DNA of 59,633 bases from assembly GCA_002722955.1 (NCBI GenBank), contig PBMZ01000138.1, positions 1 through 59,633 of the forward strand. The letters run 5' to 3'. A program made the translations under genes and the position numbers. The notes under the pieces were generated by a model that made no database searches, was not told the DNA's origin, and saw nothing but the letters and a program-made list of their open reading frames with translations. Of this stretch, positions 43,569 through 52,374 are shown piece after piece. How positions within the stretch are numbered: position 1 is the stretch's first letter; every line of letters begins with the position of its first letter. The DNA is from Planctomycetaceae bacterium. GTDB lineage: Bacteria; Planctomycetota; Planctomycetia; Planctomycetales; Planctomycetaceae.

Positions 43569-44015
43569 CTAACAACCCTTGTTGCCAGACAGTTTCGCCT
43601 TGGCATTATTCGTAATTCTACCCTTTCCACCCACGTGCCGATTGTCGCGGATGACGTTTTTCGACGCGGGTGAACCTTGAATTAAGATGCCGTCGCTGCG
43701 AGTTGTGTTATCCGCAATCGTGACGTTGCGACAAGGTTGAGGACCGCTGTTGCGGTTGGCGTTGACGTAGATGTCCGCGATCTTGCCAGGAGTCGAAACG
43801 TCGTTCCCATCGACGACCCAACGCCAGCCTCGCATCTCGATCGCTCGATTATCGTTGGTCGACGAGCCGTGTGTTGCGTTTTCGCCTGTCACCGTTGGTC
43901 GCCAAACATCCTTCTTGATTCTCGTGATATTGTTCGCGCACATTGTGCCATCGCCACCTAAGCCGATGCACATGCGGCCGGTGTTGAAGACATAGTTATC
44001 GCGAATCACGATCAT
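43569..44015 (-). CDS. Right-handed beta-helix protein fragment
   Basis: The 148 codons encode turns of a parallel beta-helix: MIVIRDNYVFNTGRMCIGLG, VTIADNTTRSDGILIQGS, and ASKNVIRDNRHVGGKGRITN. Such repeats are typical of pectate lyase-like and surface proteins of several hundred residues. No signal peptide or ribosome-binding site precedes the first ATG, so the gene looks 5'-truncated, though the remaining C-terminal end (AKLSGNKGC) appears natural. It lies just downstream of tRNA-Arg on the opposite strand. Treat it as a possible pseudogene. Confidence 0.55.
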   Translation of the reverse strand: MIVIRDNYVFNTGRMCIGLGGDGTMCANNITRIKKDVWRPTVTGENATHGSSTNDNRAIEMRGWRWVVDGNDVSTPGKIADIYVNANRNSGPQPCRNVTIADNTTRSDGILIQGSPASKNVIRDNRHVGGKGRITNNAKAKLSGNKGC

Positions 44016-44195
44016 TTTCGGCTATGATAACAGGTCTCCCAATCGATGCATTCTTCAAAACAGCAAACCATTGTTTCTTTGTTCCGTGCAACCTGCCGAA
44101 AGTTTAAACAAGACTTACTGTCAAAGCTGACGCAAACGCAATCTGTCTTGGACTTACAGATTGTTGCGTAGACAATAGTGTCAAGGGTTGAATTC

Positions 44196-46562
44196 ATGCA
44201 CTTTCCATCACACGTAGCAAGAACTGTCGGCATCGGAGGGCTTCTCCTATTTCTCGTTCACGTTACTAACGCTGCGTGCCAAGCTGACGAAATCAAGAAC
44301 GACGATGACTCTTTGCCTAAGACTGAACTTGCGGTACTCAACCGGTTTTGTATGGAGTGTCACGATGCGGAGACCCAAGAGGGTGAATTAGATCTGGCTG
44401 CGATTTTGACTGCTCCAATTGCAAAGCACTCGAGCATTTGGGAGAAGGTCGTACGCAAGCTGACGACTCGCCACATGCCGCCCTTAGATGCCAATCGGCC
44501 ATCATCGAAACAGTACACGTCAATCGTCGCCGTTTTGGTCTCCCGGCTCGATCATCACGCCGAACGTCATCTGGATCCTGGCCCACCAAAGAATCTGCGT
44601 CGACTGAATCGAACGGAATATCAGAATGTGATTAGAGATCTACTTGCCTTGGATATTGATGCCAGCACTCTGCTTCCCGCTGACGAACCCAGCCATGGTT
44701 TCGATAACGTCACGGTCGATGAACTCTCTCCTGTTCTGCTAAATCGCTATGTTTCCGCGGCGCAAAAGATCAGCCGTCTTGCGGTTGGAACGGGTGGTGC
44801 ACCAGCAGGCGTGACGTTTCGTCCGCCGCCGGATAAAAGCCAAGAGGATCATGTGCTAGGTTTGCCGTTAGGAACTCGCGGCGGGATGTTGATCAATTAT
44901 CACTTTCCGCAGGATGGCATCTATGAGTTTCAAGTTCACCTAACGCGGGATCGCAATGAACACATCGAGGGATTGAACGGTGCTCATGACATGGAGATCT
45001 TGTTGGATCGCGAGAAGAAGGCTTCCTTCGAAGTCAAAGCCGGACGCGATCACTCGCTTGCGGATGCGAACTTGAAGAAGCGAGTAGTCGTAAAAGGTGG
45101 ACCGCGAAAGGTCGGCGTTACCTTTATTAAAAAGCCGAAATCGCTGATCGAAACCAAACGCAAACCGTACATCGCTCGCTTCAACTATCATCGGCATCCT
45201 CGCCAAAATCCGGCGGTATTTCAGTTATCAATTACCGGCCCGTTTGATGCTTCCAAGACCATCGAAACACCCAGCCGAAAACGCATCATGATCGCTTCGC
45301 CGCAAGAGGGCGAATCACTAGATGTGGCAGCTCAGAAGATTGTGAAGCGGTTGACTCGTCTGGCGCATCGACGTCCCGTGACGGAGGCTGACCTGAAACG
45401 GCCGATGACATTCTTTCGGGAAGGATTGGAGGAAGGAGGCTTTGATGCAGGGATCGAAGCCGCGCTCAGTTCAATTCTGGTGAGCCCGCGATTTCTCTTC
45501 CGAGTCGAGCAGCCAACCGAACAGGTCGCTTCGGGAAAGACTTACACTCTGAACGATATCGAACTGGCGTCGCGACTTTCGTTTTTTCTATGGAGCAGCA
45601 TCCCAGACGACGAACTGTTGTCCTTGGCCGAACGTGGGAAATTGAGTAACCCGGAAATACTCAAACAACAAGTCCAGCGAATGCTGGCGGATCCTCGGTC
45701 TAGTTCTTTAGTGAATAACTTCGCCAATCAATGGCTTTACCTGCGCAACTTGGATTCGATTACTCCGAACCATCGCCTGTTTCCTGATTTCGACGACAAT
45801 TTGCGTCAGGCATTTCGGATCGAGACGGAATTGTTTTTTGACAGCATCATCAAGGAGAACCGCAGCCTGACTCAGTTACCACAAGCAGACTACACATTCT
45901 TGAACGTGCGGCTCGCAAAGCACTACCAAATTCCCAGTATCTATGGGACTCGCTTTCGCAAAGTGAAGTTGCAGCCAATACATCATCGCGGCGGCTTGCT
46001 CCGTCACGGCAGTATTCTCACAGTGACCTCCTACGCGACGCGGACGTCTCCGGTTCTTCGCGGCAATTGGGTGCTAGAAAACATCTTGGGTTCACCAGCA
46101 CCACCTCCGCCTGACGATGTTCCAGAGCTCGAGGAAAACAGTGTCGACGAGAATCTCCCCATTCGCGATCGACTGAGCCAGCATCGGGCCAACCCGGCTT
46201 GTGCGTCGTGTCACAATCTGATGGACCCAATCGGTTTTGCATTGGAGAACTACGATGCAATCGGCCGATGGCGCACCCATCAAGATGGTGTTAAACTAGA
46301 TGTCAGTGGGTCGCTGCCTAACGGACAAACCTATTCCGGTATCAAGGGGCTCGAGAAAAGTCTACTTGCACGTCCTGAGTTGTTCGTGACTGCTTTTACT
46401 GAAAAGCTAATGACCTTCGGTTTGGGACGCGGAATCGAACCCACCGATGGACCGGCGATCCGAAAGATCGTCAAGGCCGCTGCCGATGATGATTATCGGT
46501 TTTCATCGGTTATACTTGGCATTGTTAACAGCGTTCCCTTTCGCATGAGTAAAGCGTTATGA
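44196..46562 (+). CDS. PSCyt/DUF1587-DUF1592-DUF1588-DUF1585 planctomycete cytochrome-like protein
   Basis: From the ATG at 44196 (MHFPSHVARTVG) the product is 788 residues with a signal peptide (GGLLLFLVHVTNAACQA). The first CxxCH is FCMECHDAETQEG, and a second is ACASCHNLMDPIGFALENYD, each suited to a c-type haem. The family blocks appear in order: DUF1587 (LRRLNRTEYQNVIRDLLALD), a CBM-like beta region, DUF1595 (ALSSILVSPRFLFRVE), DUF1592 (ELASRLSFFLWSSIPDDELL), DUF1588 (RGGLLRHGSILTVTSYATRT) and DUF1585 (FGLGRGIEPTDGPAIRKIVK). The stop overlaps the next start (ATGA). These paired proteins are abundant in planctomycetes and are thought to be periplasmic, but no reaction is established. Confidence 0.93.
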   Translation: MHFPSHVARTVGIGGLLLFLVHVTNAACQADEIKNDDDSLPKTELAVLNRFCMECHDAETQEGELDLAAILTAPIAKHSSIWEKVVRKLTTRHMPPLDANRPSSKQYTSIVAVLVSRLDHHAERHLDPGPPKNLRRLNRTEYQNVIRDLLALDIDASTLLPADEPSHGFDNVTVDELSPVLLNRYVSAAQKISRLAVGTGGAPAGVTFRPPPDKSQEDHVLGLPLGTRGGMLINYHFPQDGIYEFQVHLTRDRNEHIEGLNGAHDMEILLDREKKASFEVKAGRDHSLADANLKKRVVVKGGPRKVGVTFIKKPKSLIETKRKPYIARFNYHRHPRQNPAVFQLSITGPFDASKTIETPSRKRIMIASPQEGESLDVAAQKIVKRLTRLAHRRPVTEADLKRPMTFFREGLEEGGFDAGIEAALSSILVSPRFLFRVEQPTEQVASGKTYTLNDIELASRLSFFLWSSIPDDELLSLAERGKLSNPEILKQQVQRMLADPRSSSLVNNFANQWLYLRNLDSITPNHRLFPDFDDNLRQAFRIETELFFDSIIKENRSLTQLPQADYTFLNVRLAKHYQIPSIYGTRFRKVKLQPIHHRGGLLRHGSILTVTSYATRTSPVLRGNWVLENILGSPAPPPPDDVPELEENSVDENLPIRDRLSQHRANPACASCHNLMDPIGFALENYDAIGRWRTHQDGVKLDVSGSLPNGQTYSGIKGLEKSLLARPELFVTAFTEKLMTFGLGRGIEPTDGPAIRKIVKAAADDDYRFSSVILGIVNSVPFRMSKAL

Positions 46563-47899
46563 CTCTGACTAGAAAAGGTTTGCCGCGTCGAACATTTCTG
46601 CGAGGAACCGGTGTCGCTTTGGCACTGCCGTTGCTTGATGCCATGGTTCCGGCTACGACCGCTTTGGAAAAAACACCCGCCAAACCTGTGCGTCGCATCG
46701 GTTATGTGTTCATGCCGATGGGAGCCGACATGTCGCGGTGGACTCCCAAGATGGAGAAGTCCGGCGAGTTGAGCAATGAACTATCGCCGATCTTGAAATC
46801 GTTAGCCCCTGTGAAGGACAAGATCACGGTCATTTCTAACATGGAGTTGGCCAACGCCTATCCAGGCTCTCATGCTACATCGAACTCGGCATTTCTCAGT
46901 TGCGCTAAAGCCAAGGTCACCGAGAGCACTGACTACCACTTAGGCACAACCGTCGATCAAATCGCGGCTAAACACATCGGCCGTGGCACGCAATTGCCGT
47001 CGTTGGAAATCGCGATGGATCTGCTCAAGCTGGTCGGGCAATGCGACAACGGTTACGCGTGCGTGTATCAAAACAATCTGTCATGGTCCTCGCCAACGAC
47101 TCCGCTGCCAGCCGAGGCACACCCTCGCATCGTGTTTGAAATGTTGTTCGGTGAAGGAGGCACTCGGGCTCAGCGACAGAAGGCTTTGAAGAAACGGGCG
47201 AGCTTGCTCGATTCCTTGCGCGAAGACATGAAGGCTCTCCAACTCGAACTCGGGCCCGCCGATCGCAACCGAGTTACTGAATACCTCGATTCCGTTCGCG
47301 AAGTGGAACGCCGAATTCAGGCCGCCGAGACTCAGGCCAAAGACATCGAATTGCCCGATCTAGACCGGCCTCTTGGAGTGCCTGCTGCCTTTGCCGATCA
47401 CGCTCGGCTGATGTTTGATCTGCAGTTGCTTGCGATGCAAGCCGATGTCACTCGTGTCATCACCTTCCAGTTGGCTCGCGAAACGAGCAATCGTACTTAT
47501 CCGGAAATCGGCGTTCCCGATCCACACCATCCGCTGTCTCATCACGGCAATAATCCAGCCAAAGTCGAGCGGATGTCGAAGATCAACGCGTTCCACGTGT
47601 CGCTGTTCGCTGAGTTTCTACAGAAACTGGATAAGACGCCCGATGGCAACGGTTCACTGCTGGATCATTCGCTTTACCTTTACGGATCGGGTATGGGAAA
47701 TCCCAGCATGCACGATCACACCAATCTGCCGACCATCGTCGCCGGCGGCGCGGCAGGCAAGATGCGTGGCGGGCGCCACATCCAGTTTGATAAACCGACT
47801 CCGCTAGCGAATCTTCATCTGTCCTTGCTGAACAAGGTTGGTGTGCCGCTAGACAGATTCGCTGATAGCACTGGTGTTGTAGAAGGACTGTTCGGGTAA
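46559..47899 (+). CDS. DUF1552 protein, Tat exported
   Basis: The 446-residue product begins with a twin-arginine signal (LPRRTFLRGTGVALALPLL, cleavage near TTA). The DUF1552 core is recognisable: RRIGYVFMPMGADMSRWTPK, VISNMELANAYPGSHATSNS, ITFQLARETSNRTYPEIGV, and LLDHSLYLYGSGMGNPSMHD. Its start overlaps the stop of the upstream DUF1592-type gene by four bases, the standard arrangement for this pair. The DUF1501/1552 fold is alkaline phosphatase-like in appearance; function is unknown. Confidence 0.92.
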   Translation: MTLTRKGLPRRTFLRGTGVALALPLLDAMVPATTALEKTPAKPVRRIGYVFMPMGADMSRWTPKMEKSGELSNELSPILKSLAPVKDKITVISNMELANAYPGSHATSNSAFLSCAKAKVTESTDYHLGTTVDQIAAKHIGRGTQLPSLEIAMDLLKLVGQCDNGYACVYQNNLSWSSPTTPLPAEAHPRIVFEMLFGEGGTRAQRQKALKKRASLLDSLREDMKALQLELGPADRNRVTEYLDSVREVERRIQAAETQAKDIELPDLDRPLGVPAAFADHARLMFDLQLLAMQADVTRVITFQLARETSNRTYPEIGVPDPHHPLSHHGNNPAKVERMSKINAFHVSLFAEFLQKLDKTPDGNGSLLDHSLYLYGSGMGNPSMHDHTNLPTIVAGGAAGKMRGGRHIQFDKPTPLANLHLSLLNKVGVPLDRFADSTGVVEGLFG

Positions 47900-47924
47900 C
47901 CAGATGGTAGACAAAGGATGTACG

Positions 47925-49397
47925 ATGCACCGTTGTTTTTTCACCCTATGCTTGCTGTTGCACTGCGTTTCTTTAAACGCCGCCGAATCACCGCTTGCTG
48001 ATGCAGTGGAAACCAAGGATCGCGCTACCGCAGTCAAACTGTTGAAGCAAAAGAGCGATGTCAATGCAGCGCAAGTCGATGGCACGACCGCCTTGCATTG
48101 GGCGGCCTATCACGACGATGCGGAACTTGGCCTATTGCTTCTCGAAGCAGGTGCCAAAGCCGACGCTAAGAATCGCTACGGCGTAACTCCTTTGTACAGC
48201 GCTTGTCAAAACGGCAACGCCAAGCTGGTGAAAGCTCTACTAAAGCATGGCGTCGATCCCGACACCTCGCTAGACGGAGAAGAAGCCTTACTAACCGCTT
48301 CCCGCACCGGGTCCGTTGAAGTCGTCAAAGCACTGATCGAAAGCGGCGCGCGAATCGATCCCAAAGACCGCAATAACCAGACCGCTCTGATGTGGGCAGC
48401 TGCCGAAGGCAACTTGGAAGTCGTCGAGACACTGATCGAAGTCGGAGCGAACATTCGTCATCAACTCAATTCTGGCTTCACTCCCTTACTGTTTGCCGTG
48501 CGCGAGGGACACGAGCCCGTCGTTCACGCTCTTCTCAAAGCGGGCCTCGATGTAAACGAGACGGTAACTCCGAAAACAGGCCGCTTGCCCAAACGTTCTA
48601 CGCCGTTGACACTCGCCATCGAGAACGGCCATTTCGCACTAGCGATCTCACTGCTCAAAGCTGGTGCCAATCCGAACGAGGATCGCACCGGCTTTAGTCC
48701 GCTGCATATGCTTTCTTGGGTTCGCAGACCCGGCGGTGGAGATGGCCCTAATGATCTACCTCCGCCTGATGGATCAGGCACTATCAGCTCGCTGCAATTC
48801 GCCAAGATACTTGTTGAACATGGCGCGAAAGTGAATGGACGCATCAATGGCGGCAGAGAACATTGGAAAGGCGCGACACCGTTTTATTTGGCGGCGTGGA
48901 CTGCCGACCTTCCTTTGATGCGAACTCTAGTCGGTCTCGGTGCTGATCCGATGATCAATTCCACAGACGGTAGTACTCCATTGATGGCCGCAACGGGCAT
49001 CGGGCGAAAGATGGAAGAAGCTTCGGCAGGCACCGAAAACGAAATCTTGGCCTCGACCAGGTACCTGCTCAAGCTTGGGGTCAACATCAACGCCGTTAAC
49101 AGAGTTGGCGAAACGGCCATGCACGGAGCCGCCTACAAGAATTTGCCAAAGGTTGTCGCGTACCTCGACCAGCAAAAAGCTGACGTCAAGGTCTGGCATC
49201 AAAGGAACAAACGAGGCTCCACCCCCTATCTAATCGCCGCCGGCTATCGCCCCGGCAACTTCAAACCGTCCTACGAAACCATGGCCGCCTTCAAGAAGGC
49301 ATTGGCCCGCCACGGCATGAAACCGAGCGAGAAACCACCAAAGCGAATCGATCCGTACGACAAAAAGAAACACGAAGACAAGCCGAAAAAGAAGTAG
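47925..49397 (+). CDS. Exported ankyrin-repeat protein
   Basis: From the ATG at 47925, preceded by AAAGGA, the product has 490 residues with a signal peptide (MHRCFFTLCLLLHCVSLNAA). About nine ankyrin repeats follow (VDGTTALHWAAYHDDAELGL, YGVTPLYSACQNGNAKLVKA, NQTALMWAAAEGNLEVVETL, and others to residue ~440). The last 60 residues are very basic (YDKKKHEDKPKKK). It is 25 bases after the DUF1552 gene and belongs to that operon. Ankyrin proteins often follow this pair in planctomycetes; I infer a protein-binding role outside the cytoplasm. Confidence 0.9.
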   Translation: MHRCFFTLCLLLHCVSLNAAESPLADAVETKDRATAVKLLKQKSDVNAAQVDGTTALHWAAYHDDAELGLLLLEAGAKADAKNRYGVTPLYSACQNGNAKLVKALLKHGVDPDTSLDGEEALLTASRTGSVEVVKALIESGARIDPKDRNNQTALMWAAAEGNLEVVETLIEVGANIRHQLNSGFTPLLFAVREGHEPVVHALLKAGLDVNETVTPKTGRLPKRSTPLTLAIENGHFALAISLLKAGANPNEDRTGFSPLHMLSWVRRPGGGDGPNDLPPPDGSGTISSLQFAKILVEHGAKVNGRINGGREHWKGATPFYLAAWTADLPLMRTLVGLGADPMINSTDGSTPLMAATGIGRKMEEASAGTENEILASTRYLLKLGVNINAVNRVGETAMHGAAYKNLPKVVAYLDQQKADVKVWHQRNKRGSTPYLIAAGYRPGNFKPSYETMAAFKKALARHGMKPSEKPPKRIDPYDKKKHEDKPKKK

Positions 49398-49597
49398 ATA
49401 ACCTTGTTCGTAAACGACGCGATGTAGAGGTTTCGAAACGAACCCTTGCCGGAGATGTTTCGGTTGCTGTGACTGGCCTGACATGACATAAACCTGCCGC
49501 TTGCTTCGACCGTGGTAATTGCTCACAGTTGGGATGTTTTCTCAACGTCAGTGCGGAATTATTGGCTTCTTGAAACTCACAACTTGCAGAGACAGTC

Positions 49598-50848
49598 ATG
49601 AGCGACACCTTGTTTACCAATGTGAACGTGTTGGATTGCACTGGGGCGGAGCCCTTTTTGGGCGAGGTATTGGTGCAAGGCAATCGCATCACCTCGATCA
49701 GCCGAGAAAGCGGAACGTTGTCTTGCGACGGCGCTGAGATCATCGACGGTGGCGGAAAGTCCACATTAATGCCGGGTTTGATCGAGTCACACGCTCACTT
49801 GAGCGTCGATAACACGGACGACTTGGCCAAGATCGGAATGATGCCGCCAGAAGAGAACACGCTGGTCGCAGCCCGAAACGCGGCGTTCTACTTGGACTGT
49901 GGGATAACCAGTTGCATGAGTGCTGCTGCTGCTAAGCCGAGGTTGGATGTCGTCATTCGCAACGCGATCAATGCTGGTGAGATTCCCGGTCCGCGTTTGC
50001 TGGCGGCTAGCCCTTGGCTGACGGTGACTGGCGGGTTGGGTGATCTTCGAACGCTGCATATGCCACACATGTCGTCGATGGCCATTGTGCTGGATGGCCC
50101 CGATCAATTTCGGCAACAAGTTCGCGAATTGATCCGTGAAGGTGTGGACATCATCAAGCTGGTCATTTCCGGTGACACGTTTGTGCCGCATGCGGGTTCT
50201 GATTCGACTGTGATGTCGGAGTCTGAAGTAGCTGCCGCCGCCGAAGTCGTTCACGCTCATGGCAAGCGTATGAGTGCTCACGCGCGTAGTGCGGAAGCCG
50301 TCAAGTTATGTGTTCGGCATGGTGTCAAAGTCATTTACCACGCGAACTTCGTTGACGAAGAAGCAATCGACATGCTCGAAGAAAACAAGGATTGGGTGTT
50401 CGTCAGCCCCAACATCGGATTCACATCCGTTGCGGCTTACGAAGGCGAGCAATGGTTCACGGAAGAGCAAGTCATCGAACTCGGCTTTCGCGAAGAGTTG
50501 GCAGGAGCTGCCCGCGGGCTGCAAGAGTTAAAACGCCGCGGAGTGCGAATTCTTGGCGGCGGCGATTACGGCTTCAGTCTGACTCCACATGGCCAGAACG
50601 CTCGCGACCTGGACCACTTGGTACGGCATTGCGGTTTCACGCCGATGGAAGCACTGCTCAGCATGACTAAATTTGGCGGAGCGGCCATGGATATGCCCGA
50701 CGAGTTGGGACAGATTCGTGAGGGCTTCCTAGCCGATTTGCTATTGGTCGAAGGCGATCCTTTGGCGGACTCAAACATCTTGCTCGATCACAGCAAACTT
50801 TCTGTCATCATGAAAGATGGTAAACAACACAATCGTCAATCGTCGTGA
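49598..50848 (+). CDS. Amidohydrolase-family enzyme (imidazolonepropionase/prolidase-like)
   Basis: The 416-residue product has the metal-dependent hydrolase barrel: first metal pair ESHAHLSVDN, a lysine that can be carboxylated in VDIIKLVISGDTF, histidines in KRMSAHARSAEA and KVIYHANFVDEE, and the late Asp in LGGGDYGFSLTPHG. N-terminal strands (DTLFTNVNVLDC) and C-terminal LADLLLVEGDPLAD complete the composite beta-sandwich. No signal peptide is evident, so it is cytoplasmic. A downstream gene starts 13 bases after its stop. The substrate, probably a cyclic amide or peptide-like compound, is unknown. Confidence 0.9.
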   Translation: MSDTLFTNVNVLDCTGAEPFLGEVLVQGNRITSISRESGTLSCDGAEIIDGGGKSTLMPGLIESHAHLSVDNTDDLAKIGMMPPEENTLVAARNAAFYLDCGITSCMSAAAAKPRLDVVIRNAINAGEIPGPRLLAASPWLTVTGGLGDLRTLHMPHMSSMAIVLDGPDQFRQQVRELIREGVDIIKLVISGDTFVPHAGSDSTVMSESEVAAAAEVVHAHGKRMSAHARSAEAVKLCVRHGVKVIYHANFVDEEAIDMLEENKDWVFVSPNIGFTSVAAYEGEQWFTEEQVIELGFREELAGAARGLQELKRRGVRILGGGDYGFSLTPHGQNARDLDHLVRHCGFTPMEALLSMTKFGGAAMDMPDELGQIREGFLADLLLVEGDPLADSNILLDHSKLSVIMKDGKQHNRQSS

Positions 50849-50861
50849 GCTCCTCAAAGCT

Positions 50862-52370
50862 ATGAAACACAGTCTACTCCTTTGTCTTTGCTTGTCAGGT
50901 TTGTCAGTCCATGCCGAGGAAGCGGCAATTCGTATTGGCAACCGCCGCGAACTCATGTTGGATAACTACTTGTTCGCGGAGCTCAAGAACTTAAGCTTTC
51001 GCCAACATTCACCACGAGAAGCTGAAAAGATTCTCGATCTCGACGCAAATTGGGAAGGCCGCAAGTACCACGGTATTTCGGTGTGCGGCTACCCGGTCGT
51101 GTTGAAAGACAAAAAAACATTTCGCATGTACTACGCTTCTTACCACGGGCTGCGATTGAAGCCCGTGGATGTCGAGCAGCAGTTCACTTGCTACTGCGAA
51201 AGCGACGATGGCGTCACTTGGCGTCGAGTTTCCTTGGGACAAGTTGCCTTTGAAGATTCGAAAGACAACAACATCGTCTTGCAAGGAGCGACCTCGCACA
51301 ACTTTGCTCCCTTCATCGATACACGTCCGGACGTGCCTGCCGATCAACGATACAAGGCTATTGGTGGCAATGGTAAAGCTTACGTGTTCGCGTCGGCCGA
51401 CGGTTTGCACTGGTGCAAACTCAAGGACGAACCAATCATCGATGGTGAAGAAGCGGCTTTTGACCAGCACGAAGCGATTCGCTGGGGTCACAATCCTGGT
51501 AAGGAACGGGCGATCTTGGACTCGCTTAACGTTTGTTTCTGGGACGCACCACGCAAGCAGTACGTTTTGTACTTCCGAGCGTACTTGCCGTGCTTGTCCC
51601 GCGATGGCAAACGCAAATTGCCCGAAACTCGATCGGTCATGCGTTGCACGTCGAAAGATTTCTTGCGATGGGAAAACATTGAACCGATCGACTATGGAGA
51701 GCCGCGCCGGCAGTGGATTCATTCGCTCTACACTTCGATGGTCAAGCCATACGATCGAGCGCCGCATATTTATCTTGGGTTTCCTCTGCGTACCTCGCCG
51801 AGGCGTCCTTTTCACGGGACTTCATTCGGGATGAGCGAATCGGCGTTTATGTACAGCCGAGACACTCGACGATTCACGATAATCGACGAGCCGTTCTTGC
51901 GACCTGGTCGTGATCCCAAGAACTGGAGTAAGCACGGAAACATGATGGCATGGGGCATGTTGCAAACCGCCAGCGACGAGCTGTCGTTTTACTATCTGCA
52001 ACACGACCATCAAGCGGACAGTTTCATTCGCCGCGGCGTACTCCGAGTTGACGGATTTCGGTCGCTGCACGCGGGTGGCTATCCCGGTGGCGTCGCCGTC
52101 ACAAAACCGATTGTCTTTGAAGGTGACCGTTTGGAAGTCAACGCGGCGACTGGAGCTGGCGGGGGAATTCGTGTTGGCTTTCTTGACGCCAATACGATGG
52201 AACCGATTGGGGGGGTTGAAGCGAGCAACGAGTTTTACGGTGACCAAATCCAGCATTACATTCACTTTGGTAAACGCCGCGACATCTCGTCGCTTGCTGG
52301 CCGTATGGTTCGCCTGAAAATCACGATGTACGGAGCCGACTTGTATTCGCTCAAGTTCAGCGGAAGCTAG
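50862..52370 (+). CDS. Exported beta-propeller protein, glycosyl-hydrolase-like
   Basis: From the ATG at 50862 (MKHSLLLCLCLSGLSVHA) the product is 502 residues with a clear signal peptide. The body resembles five-bladed propellers of GH32/43/68-like enzymes: FRMYYASYHG, FTCYCESDDGVTWRRVSLG, VFASADGLHWCKL, FWDAPRKQYVLYFRAYLP and MRCTSKDFLRWENIEP. C-terminal VFEGDRLEVNAATGAGGGIR is a beta-sandwich cap. Catalytic carboxylates cannot be assigned by eye. It ends four bases before the convergent heparinase-like gene. Confidence 0.72.
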   Translation: MKHSLLLCLCLSGLSVHAEEAAIRIGNRRELMLDNYLFAELKNLSFRQHSPREAEKILDLDANWEGRKYHGISVCGYPVVLKDKKTFRMYYASYHGLRLKPVDVEQQFTCYCESDDGVTWRRVSLGQVAFEDSKDNNIVLQGATSHNFAPFIDTRPDVPADQRYKAIGGNGKAYVFASADGLHWCKLKDEPIIDGEEAAFDQHEAIRWGHNPGKERAILDSLNVCFWDAPRKQYVLYFRAYLPCLSRDGKRKLPETRSVMRCTSKDFLRWENIEPIDYGEPRRQWIHSLYTSMVKPYDRAPHIYLGFPLRTSPRRPFHGTSFGMSESAFMYSRDTRRFTIIDEPFLRPGRDPKNWSKHGNMMAWGMLQTASDELSFYYLQHDHQADSFIRRGVLRVDGFRSLHAGGYPGGVAVTKPIVFEGDRLEVNAATGAGGGIRVGFLDANTMEPIGGVEASNEFYGDQIQHYIHFGKRRDISSLAGRMVRLKITMYGADLYSLKFSGS

Positions 52371-52374
52371 AACA

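Noticed and set aside
51009..51815. Open frame of 268 codons on the minus strand
   Set aside because: It is antisense to the exported propeller gene, shows low-complexity F/V/R composition and no motif.
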